A stretch of 64,000 nucleotides of DNA from Mesorhabditis belari (Eukaryota; Nematoda; Chromadorea; Rhabditida; Rhabditidae). Both the position numbers and the translations under genes were made by a program. Below are positions 53,276 to 61,482 of this stretch, piece by piece (position 1 is the first letter of the stretch; each line of letters opens with the position of its first letter). The DNA lies in assembly GCA_958450365.1 (NCBI GenBank), contig CAUEEP010000732.1, positions 3,448,622-3,512,621 on the forward strand, in the 5' to 3' direction. Under the pieces are notes generated by a model. The model ran no database searches, was not told the origin of the DNA, and saw only the letters and a program-made list of their open reading frames with translations.

Positions 53276-54770
53276 ACAAATGAGACAACAAAAGAAGGAA
53301 TTTAACCCATCGCTCACAGAGTACTTTTAACGAATTCTTGCAATAAACTTTTCAGGATGTTCTTGTTTATTATTTTTGAAAAGAATGGAAAATGGAAAAT
53401 AAATTGATGAAATTTCTTGGAAGGAAGTCTAGTTCTATTTGGGTCTCGGGAAACTTTTTGGTACACGGATAATTGGCGTCAAGATTGTAGGGGTGGAATT
53501 TTCACAGCTCAATGAACTGAAAATCTCGGATAATAGAGGAAAAATGTAAAAAAGATTAAGACAAAGTACCAGAAAGGAAAATCAGATATCGGATTTGGGC
53601 AAAAAAAATTGGATAAAATGGGGTTTATTGTGGGGATATTTGGTTTAAAAATAAGGAAATCGCGGGAGGGGAAAACGAGCCACACAAATTGTTTTAGCCG
53701 ATTCACGAGGATCGGATCAACGACTGGAGAAGAAAGGGGATCCTTGTTAAGAGAAAAGAACCAGTTCTTCCCGACAAACAGTCTATCGAGGTCATTTCGG
53801 ATTTTTTTGAGACTAATAAAATGAAAGTAAAGATCACAAGTTTACATTTGATACAATGGACTGTGGAATTCACCGGAATTCACATTTATGGCCGACCTTG
53901 ATAAGTACAAAAATGTTAGTGATAAGAAGCAAAAAAAAAAATTCGAAATCGTTTATCAATCCGTTTTTGATACCCAAAAACTTATTATTAGTCTGATTTT
54001 TAGAAAGGAAACAAATTTTTAATTGATGGAATTTTTTTTGAGAAATAGCCGCAAGCTTTTTCAGCTAATTTCGGCATTTAACGGACAAGGAAATGAATGG
54101 AAAGCGCGTTGGAGGGAAGGGGAAAGGAAATGGCTTTTTTTTTTTACAGCAGTTCAAAGAACGAGCGTTCAGTTTCATTGTCTAGTTTCGAGAAAAGATA
54201 ATAGATTTTCATTAAATACTATTTGTAATCTAAAAAAAACCGAAGAAATCAGTGAGAGCTTTACAAAAGGATTTTCAAAGCTTTTCAAGCAAAAGGATTT
54301 TCAAAGCTTTTCAAGCAAAAGGATTTTCAAAGCTCTTTTGATAAAATGTTGTTAAAGCCTCTTGTTAAAGCCCCAAATTTTCAATTTAAAACTTTAAATG
54401 AATTGATTTTGACTGGAAATATGCAAACTGATAATTTTAATAATGCTAATTTTGTGAATTGATTCAAGGAGAAATTTTGCGAGGCTTTAACAAGATTGTA
54501 CCGCTGTTTTAGATTTAAACTATTGTAAATTGACAATATTCTGTCTAGTTTTTGTCTAGATTCAAGCAGTCGAGAATCTTCTCTTTATTCAGTTCAATTA
54601 AATAGTTAACTTTGTGAAATACTTGTAACTTTACTGAGAACTCATAGTTGTCAGTCTAATTGATTATGTTGAATCAAAACAAATCGACTGACTTAGAGAT
54701 TTAGTCATCAGCTGATGGCCATTTAGCTGATGGCTGATGGCTGATGGATACTGGATTTACAAGATCCCGA
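53276..54770. other. Gene-free AT-rich interval
   Basis: No exon was recognised. It includes a threefold repeat of AAGGATTTTCAAAGCTTTTC at 54264-54335 and CTGATGGC repeats at 54710-54745. Confidence 0.45.
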
Positions 54771-54776
54771 ATAACC

Positions 54777-55192
54777 AGAGCCCGTATGCTATGCTCCGGG
54801 AAAAGTCCCGGCGTCTCTGCTCTTTACGGCGGCATCTTTGATCCCGAACTTATCGGTTTAGTGAAAGTTAAAGGTACTGTAGCGCTGCCAGTTCTTTTCT
54901 TAATACAGTAATCTTGAGTGTAACCTTAAAATCGAAACCTCCTGAGCCCGTATGCTATGCTCCGGGAAAAGTCCCGGCGTCTCTGATCTTTACGGCGGCA
55001 TCTTTGATCTTTCCGGTAAAAAGTCCATAATTTCCCGCGAAACGTACTTTTCTTCCAGAAGGTTTCCAGTAAAACTTTCCAAGGAACTTTCCAAGGAACT
55101 TTCCGAGGAAAAGTACGCTCTGTGGGAAAACTATGGACGAAATCAAAGGTACCGCCGTAAAGGTCAGAGACGCCGGAACTTTTCCTTTTTCC
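54777..55192. repeat. Direct and inverted repeats of GCCCGTATGCTATGCTCCGG
   Basis: GAGCCCGTATGCTATGCTCC with about 65 bp of following sequence occurs at about 54777-54843 and again at about 54944-55012. The second copy is answered by an inverted partner ending near 55190 (CGCCGTAAAGGTCAGAGACG). That makes 54944-55192 a palindromic element, with a solo arm beside it. The centre has three copies of AAGGAACTTTCC. Confidence 0.8.
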
Positions 55193-56697
55193 CTGGCTCA
55201 GGAGATTTCGACAGCCAGTACAGCTACTACAGCTAATACAGCTAAACCTCTTTAACCATCGTTTTCACTCCCATAAATGGAGTTTAAATCCAAAATTTTA
55301 ATACATCATTTCCAAAAAACACCGTAAGAGATCGTTTCAAAAAGTTCAACAATTTAACAACAAATAAAACTTGACGCTTTCTAGACAAGGAAATTTTTGG
55401 AATAAAAGAAAAAAAGCAAAGAAAAGGCAATCTTTATCTTTTCTTTATCTTTTTGCGCAAAAAAAGATCCCGAAAGGTTTATTTGCTCGACCCCATAAAC
55501 TTTTGGTTCTTTTTGTTTTTTTTTTCCTTTTAACCTTCAAAAATGATATCAATAAAGACTTAAAAAACTCAAAAAAAGAGGAATGGAAAAATAAAAATAA
55601 AAATAAAAATAAACTAGAAGATTTATCGGATAAGGGAAATAAATAAAATTGATCAGATAAATTGATGACCTTGGCCGGTGTCGTCGGATTTGAAAGGCTA
55701 GAACTTTGTTTAGAAATAACAATGTTCTTTAAATTTTATATTATTGTATAGAGGGCACTTCTGGCTTTTGAATGGTACCAAATTGAGCTTGATTGAATGA
55801 TTCAATCCTGAGAAAACAGAGAGATTCTGTACTTGAGCTCTATCAGTCTTAGGCCAAGTTGGGCTTTGATTTTTGTGAGACTGGATAATCGAAATGAGTT
55901 CTATTTTGGTATCATTCGAAAGCCAGAAACATCCCTCTATGCAATGATATAAAAAATTAAGAATAATAAATGTTTCTAGGGAAAGTTATCGGGCTTCAAA
56001 GTTGGATCACTTAAAATCCCGGAGATTTCTTTTATGTGCCAAAATTTCTTTCTCTAGACATCGAAAATCAATCGAAACTTATCTTTAAGTTATTTCTAAA
56101 GAAAAAAACACTTTTGTATTTCAATTTCTATGCAAATTTGTGTACAAATATTTTTGGAAATTGAAATTGAACTTTGAGAAAAATGAGAAAAATTGAGAAA
56201 AAAAATAAGAGTAAAATTTTATATTTTTCATTTTAAGTGGACAAAAAGGGTTACAGTAGCTTTTAAAATTATTCATTTTTTTAGAAAATACAGTAGTTAA
56301 GAGGATTATGTAAACAAAAAAAGATGTAGAAATGAAGTTTTCAAAAATGTTTCTTAATTTGCAAATGAGAGATAGAGGTTAAAAGGAAATCCATGAGCTA
56401 TCCGATATCCATTTCGAGAAAATCCCAAATCGGCTAATCAAACCAATAAGAAAACGCATGTATTTCTTTTGATTTGATTAGAAAAAGACTCTCTTTATCG
56501 AGAAAGGAAATTTTGGGGGAGGGGAAAGAGGTGATGGGGATGAACCTGTGATCTAAAGGTTCATCTAAAAAGTTCTCCGCGCACGACTTGTAAATGATTG
56601 ATTTTCTAAATTATACATATATATAAATACTTTATTTAGAAAGAAATAAAGTACGAAAACGACATGAAAAATGTACTAGATTAAAGTTGACAAAGTC
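55193..56697. other. Gene-free AT-rich interval
   Basis: No exon was supported on either strand. Low-complexity AAATAAAAAT runs lie at 55585-55640. Confidence 0.45.
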
Positions 56698-57074
56698 GGG
56701 GGGTGGGACAAATACGACCTTTTTTTTGCTGGAAAAGGCCTTAGGCAAGGCCGTAGAGCTTCGAAAATATTTCCATGTAAGGGAATCGTATGCGTAGATT
56801 CCGAATTTCGACAAATCAGACCTCGCTGACAAGTCAAATTTGGGCTAAAAGGCAAAAACTGCGGAAAAGCGTTAAGTTGCGTAGTTTTTGCCTTTTAGCC
56901 CAAATTTGACGTGTCAGCGAGGTCTGATTTGTCGAAATTCGGAATCTACGCATACGATTCCCTTACATGGAAATATTTTCGAAGCTCTACGGCCTTGCCT
57001 AAGGCCTTTTCCAGCAAAAAAAGGTGCGCAAATGTCCAGGTGCGCAAAAAAAAGGTCGCATTTGTCCCACCCCC
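56698..57074. mobile_element. Palindromic foldback element, GGGGGTGGGACAAATG family, copy E
   Basis: Termini GGGGGGTGGGACAAATACGA and the complement of the family end. A perfect 9-bp target duplication, GACAAAGTC, lies at 56689-56697 and 57075-57083. The arms are nearly perfect mirrors with the same core as copy C (CGAAATTCGGAATCTACGCA). The right arm has an extra GTGCGCAAATGTCCAGGTGC block, so the two arms differ in length. Confidence 0.9.
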
Positions 57075-57667
57075 GACAAAGTCACTTAAAATGCAATGAA
57101 GTAGCTTTTAAAATCTTTTAAAATCAGAGACGGTGGAGATCAAACGCAACTTGTCGGGAAGGGCATTCCAAACTTTAATCACACGATTTAAAGAAAAAAA
57201 AGCTCTAGAGGATTTAGAGAAAGCAGATAAATTCAGATCAAGATAAAAGAGCCACGCCTAGCCACGCCAAAAGCCTCGAGTTTAGCCGAAAAAAAGATTT
57301 TTAAAAGGAGGGTTTTGATGTTTTGCTTTTAAAATTTTAAAGCAATTTTGCAATTAAAGCAACAAATGAAAATTAAAACTAAATTTCTCATGTTTTATAT
57401 TATTTTGAAGCTTGAAACTGTGATGAAAATTCAAATTTCAAAAATCAAAAATTTCTAGCCTTTTCAAGAAGCCTTTGGAGACGAATTTCACATATTTTTA
57501 AAAAAAAACTATTTTACGTTTTGATTATGATAACAGTCTTTTTTTTTAAAATAACGATTGAACTGTTTACTTAAAACAAAAATGGACATATAAAAAGGCT
57601 TTTTTAAAGGATTTTTCAATAGAAAACAGATTTAAATAGGTGAGCGCAATGAGAGTTTGCTTCAAGC

Positions 57668-57800
57668 GCACTACAATGCATTTTAGTGCCACAGCTCTCC
57701 AAAAAAAGCACTACAATGCTTCTTTGGAGAGCTCCAAAGAAGCATTGTAGTGCTTCTTTGGAGAGCTGTGAGATCACAGCCACCTGGCTGTGATCACAAT
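57668..57800. repeat. Nested short palindromes (AGCACTACAATGC words)
   Basis: CACTACAATGC and its complement alternate with GGAGAGCTCC and GCACTAC motifs, ending with TGTGATCACAGCCACCTGGC and its mirror. It can fold as a hairpin of about 50-bp arms. Confidence 0.75.
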
Positions 57801-57860
57801 GATTTAATTATAGAAATGCTCTTGAAGTTGAAAAGGATTTTAACTTCAAAATACTATATA

Positions 57861-58424
57861 TTAGGTTGATGCATAAGTGTTTTTGTTCCTTTTCGTCTGC
57901 CGTTTCAAGCCAACAAATGCACGAATTAAACTACGGTTGATTTCATTAGAAAAACCAATTATTTTTCTGCAAAATAACATTAAAACGGGTTTAAAAATAT
58001 TTAATGCCTGGATTTTCTTGAGAGTATGAAGTCGGGTAGTCAAAGAGGGCTAACTCGATGATGCGGTTTAGGCTCAGGCTCAGGCTAAGCCTCAGCCTAA
58101 GCCTGAGCCTGAGCCTGAGCGGTTTAGACACCTTAGCTAAAGAAAACCTATCTTCGTGTCAATAGATAAAAGATAGAGGAAAAAAACGTTTGATATTTCG
58201 CCAAAATTTCAGAGAAATTCATTCAGCCGATTTTTCCGTAGAGTTTTTTATAGATTTTTACGAAAAAGGCGTTTTTCACTCTCGAATTTGCTTGAAAGTG
58301 AACCGAAATTCATTTAAAAAGATGCTAATTGAACAAAAAAACACTTTTTTATAGAGCAAACTATAGATTTGTTACTTTTTAACAGAAGTACGAAAAAAAC
58401 GAAAAGACTTATGCATCAACCTAA
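57861..58424. mobile_element. Deleted mariner-like element with TTAGGTTGATGCATAAGT ends
   Basis: TTAGGTTGATGCATAAGT at left and its complement at right, with TA at 57859-57860 and 58425-58426. It is 564 bp long, with no intact transposase. The interior includes an AGGCTCAGGCTCAGG palindrome at about 58064-58122. Confidence 0.87.
58064..58122. repeat. GGCTCA palindromic array
   Basis: TAGGCTCAGGCTCAGGCTAA is mirrored by CTCAGCCTAAGCCTGAGCCT. Similar GGCTCAGGCTCAGG words recur at about 63656. Confidence 0.8.
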
Positions 58425-59241
58425 TAGTAAGTCGAATTTCGATCTGGGTTTTAATTGAAATGGAATTTCTTGAAAAAGTTTCGATCTTTAAACAAGAACG
58501 ATTCTTAAACTCTTAAGGAGTTCTCGTAAACGCGCCGCATCTGGCGCATCACTCGAGAACTCACAATGGGATTTTTGAGATGGATTTTGAGCAGAAACTA
58601 AAGCTGTAGTTTGGTTTTTCGATAATCCGATAGATGCTGAGCGTTTATGAGATCAGACTTGAGCTCAAAATGGGGAAAACCCTTTTGTTTACGCACTGAA
58701 TCCATTTCCTGTAATCATTATTACGAAAAAGATGAACCAAGTGCGCTAGAAAGGGTGCATTTAGTTAAGCAGTGTCAAGCACAAAGTAGCAGCAGAGTTA
58801 AACACAAAGTACATGCAGAGTTAAGCACAAAGTAGCAGCAGAGTTAAGCACAAAGTACAAAGCAAAAGAACAGATTTTTGATGTAAAAACGAAGAAAATG
58901 AGGGAAATTTCTTAAATCTTCAAGAAAATTGGGTAAATTCAAATCGTCATCATGAAAAAAAAGAAAAGAATCCACTCAAGTTAGCCTTGTTATAAAAGAA
59001 AAGGCCAATTGAAGTCACCCCCTCAACTCAAAAATCCATTTTTCCCTTGAAAATCCTTGAAATTCAACGATGTGCGTGTGGGCTGAATTTAGCATAAAAA
59101 GGAATTTTTTCAAAAAACGTTGATATCTTTTCTTTTATTATTAAATTGTTGAATTCAATCAGATTTTTTAAATTAAAAATAGCTCTATTAAAGCTTGACG
59201 GATTATCTTTTACGAAAAAACGATAAGCTCGCGATGATGCC
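58425..59241. other. Gene-free interval with a short tandem repeat
   Basis: No exon is supported. At about 58775-58860 a 28-bp unit (GAGTTAAGCACAAAGTAGCA and variants) is repeated about three times. Confidence 0.5.
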
Positions 59242-59319
59242 GATGATCGGCCAGCTCGCGAACAGATCTGGAAAAAAAAAGTACTTGGATGCATAGAAAA
59301 CAACTAGCAGTCGAATCTA

Positions 59320-60554
59320 TTAGGTTGTCCAGTTATGAATGCGCGCCTGCTCTTGAACAGTGTACCTTAGGGCTATACAATTTTATCAAACCCTATTCTC
59401 TATATGTTGTTCAAGATTTCTTATTTATTACAACTTTTCGTGTTTTTGACGTTAAACTAATTCATTTTTGATTTAATTTCCGTGTTTAAATGACCGAGAC
59501 GAAGTTTGCCAGTCTTTGGTATGACTTCAAATTGGGCAAAAATGCCATTGAATCCCATCGAGATCTCTGCAAAGTATTTGGCGAAGATGCTATTTCGGTC
59601 GCCGATGGTTTCAACGATTTCGAGAAGGAAATGAATCTTTGGAAGACGAAGACCACCAACGACGACCTCCTGCGATCGATAATGCAGTACTGAAGCAGGC
59701 GATAGAAATGGATCCTCGACAAACGACGCGTGAACTTGCAGAAATATTTAGAGTAAGCCCTCAAACCATTTCCGAGCATTTAAATCAATTGGGGAAAACA
59801 AGCCGACAAGGGAAATGGGTTCCTCATCTTCTCAGCAATGCCAATAAAGCTACTCGTGTCACTATGGCGGGTATTCTTCTTCGTTTGGCAAAAAATACTG
59901 GGTTTTACGATGAAATCCTTACTTGCGATGAAAAATGGATTCAATATGATAATTCTACACGAAAACGGCAATAGCTAGAACCTGGTGTGGAGCCAATACC
60001 AACACCAAAACCCGACTTCCTTGACAAGAAAGTAATGCTTACTGTCTGGTGGAATTCCCAAGGCATTGGGCATTTTGAGCTGCTTAAACCTGGGCAAACA
60101 ATCACGGGTGAAACGTATGCACAACAATTGGAACGAGTGAACAATGTATTGCTACGAAAAGGCCTTGATCCTTCAAACATAAAGTTGATTCAAGATAACG
60201 CCCGTCCACACGTTGCAAAGATTGTTCAGGAAAAACTCGAAGAGTTGGGCTGGGAAACTCTCCCGCATCCGCCATATTCTCCGGATATTTCTCCTTCGGA
60301 TTACCATTTATTTCGCCCAATGCGAAGCCATTTGGCCGGAAACAAGTTCAAAGAAGTTCAAGAGGTCGAAAAATGGATAGCCGACTTCTTTGCCTTAAAA
60401 CAAGCCAATTTTTACGCGGAGGGAATTCATTGGAAGATGGAAACAAATAATGTTAACAAATGGTGAATATATTGTTGATTGAGCTGTTAAACTGTTGGTT
60501 TTAAAATAAAGAGTTGTTATCTTAAAAACGCGCATTTATAACTGGACAACCTAA
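59320..60554 (+). mobile_element. Mariner element 2 inside the duplicated segment
   Basis: A 1,235-bp element with TTAGGTTGTCCAGTTATGAA at left and its complement at right. TA is duplicated at 59318-59319 and 60555-60556. The uninterrupted paralogous site at about 31408-31412 (GAATCTAGTTAG) confirms the exact insertion point. Confidence 0.95.
59491..60466 (+). pseudogene. Mariner transposase, DD34D type, broken
   Basis: It starts MTETKFASLWYDFKLGKNAI. It shows TRELAEIFRVSPQTISEHLN, LTCDEKWIQYDN with the first catalytic Asp, IQDNARPHVAK with the second, and YSPDISPSDYHLF with the third, ending about 60466. A frame break near 59630 separates the first helix-turn-helix from the rest. A TAG at about 59972 interrupts the frame after STRKRQ. 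All three catalytic Asp positions survive, so decay is recent. Confidence 0.88.
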
Positions 60555-60623
60555 TAGTTAGTAAACGGAAGAAAATCAATCTACTTAGTCCCTCGTACTT
60601 ATCTAATTACTACTATCTATCTA

Positions 60624-60889
60624 TCGTAAATACTGTAATAGTACTCCACCCCCATAATGACGGTGCGGAGCGTTGCGTAGTCTAGCTTTGAACGAGTTTT
60701 TCTCGACACTGGTTTATGCTACAATGCTCGTTTACGTATCAAAAAATAGCTGAAATTCAGGGCTATTTTTTGATACCAAAGATGCATTTTTTGAAAGTAC
60801 GAGCGCTTTGAAAAAATGAAATACTAAAAAACTTTTGCGACTACGCGACTGTACGAGAGGGGGATGGGGTACTATTACAGTATTTACGG
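60624..60889. mobile_element. Palindromic element with CCGTAAATACTGTAATAGTAC termini, copy 2
   Basis: TCGTAAATACTGTAATAGTA at left (first C mutated) is mirrored by ...CAGTATTTACGG at right. TA flanks at 60622-60623 and 60890-60891. The (TATC)n array of copy 1 is the empty site. Confidence 0.92.
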
Positions 60890-61482
60890 TATCTACTTAA
60901 TCATAGTGTCCTTGCGAGTAAATAATTACTCGAGTAAAACCTTGCATGAGTAATTTTTACTCGATTAATCGACGTTTTTCGCCGAGTAACTACGAGTCGA
61001 TCCTCTTTACACGTCGAGTAAATTGAATATCTTTACATTTGACGGGAATTTGCCACCAAATTAGTTAAACGACTGAACATCTTTAAAAGAAAACATATAT
61101 AAGTCAGCGCTTGTGATTTTTTGCAATAATTTTGGCCAAAAGTACGATAATTTTTGCGAAGTGTACGTTTTAAAAAACGTATTACTCCCGCGGAACACAC
61201 TCTAATAAGCTGAGAGTAAGAGTTTTGAATTCAGATGTGTTTTATACTCAGCCATGAGACGGGTCTAATCCAGAGAACCGAAAAGAGTTTGATGGGCGCT
61301 TTCTAAAGCGTTCTAAAGTTATCGTACTCTTCTAGTTTTTAAGGACTTTTGTTATTAATTTCTCAGAAAATTCTCAGTAATATTGGTTCTAACTTCTGAA
61401 GTTTTTGTTTGAAAAAAGCTTTTTGTTTTGTTTTGTTTCAAAAAATTCTTTCATAAATTTATTTACAGAAAGCTTGAGCAAT

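Larger units (their letters stand above)
59242..61120. repeat. Duplicated segment, copy 2, displaced from the threonine aldolase gene
   Basis: This repeats 31339-31727, beginning inside a threonine aldolase exon (GATGATCGGCCAGCTCGCGA) and running through the intron. It is interrupted by a mariner (59320-60554) and a palindromic element (60624-60889). It lacks the palindromic element that follows copy 1 at 31729. The left junction lies within coding sequence, so the copy cannot function. Confidence 0.9.

Noticed and set aside
55371..55646. 91-codon Lys-rich frame
   Set aside because: AT-rich composition with (AAAAAT)n; no motif and no splice context.
59491..60466. Active mariner transposase
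   Set aside because: A frame break near 59630 and an in-frame TAG near 59972 show that it is broken.
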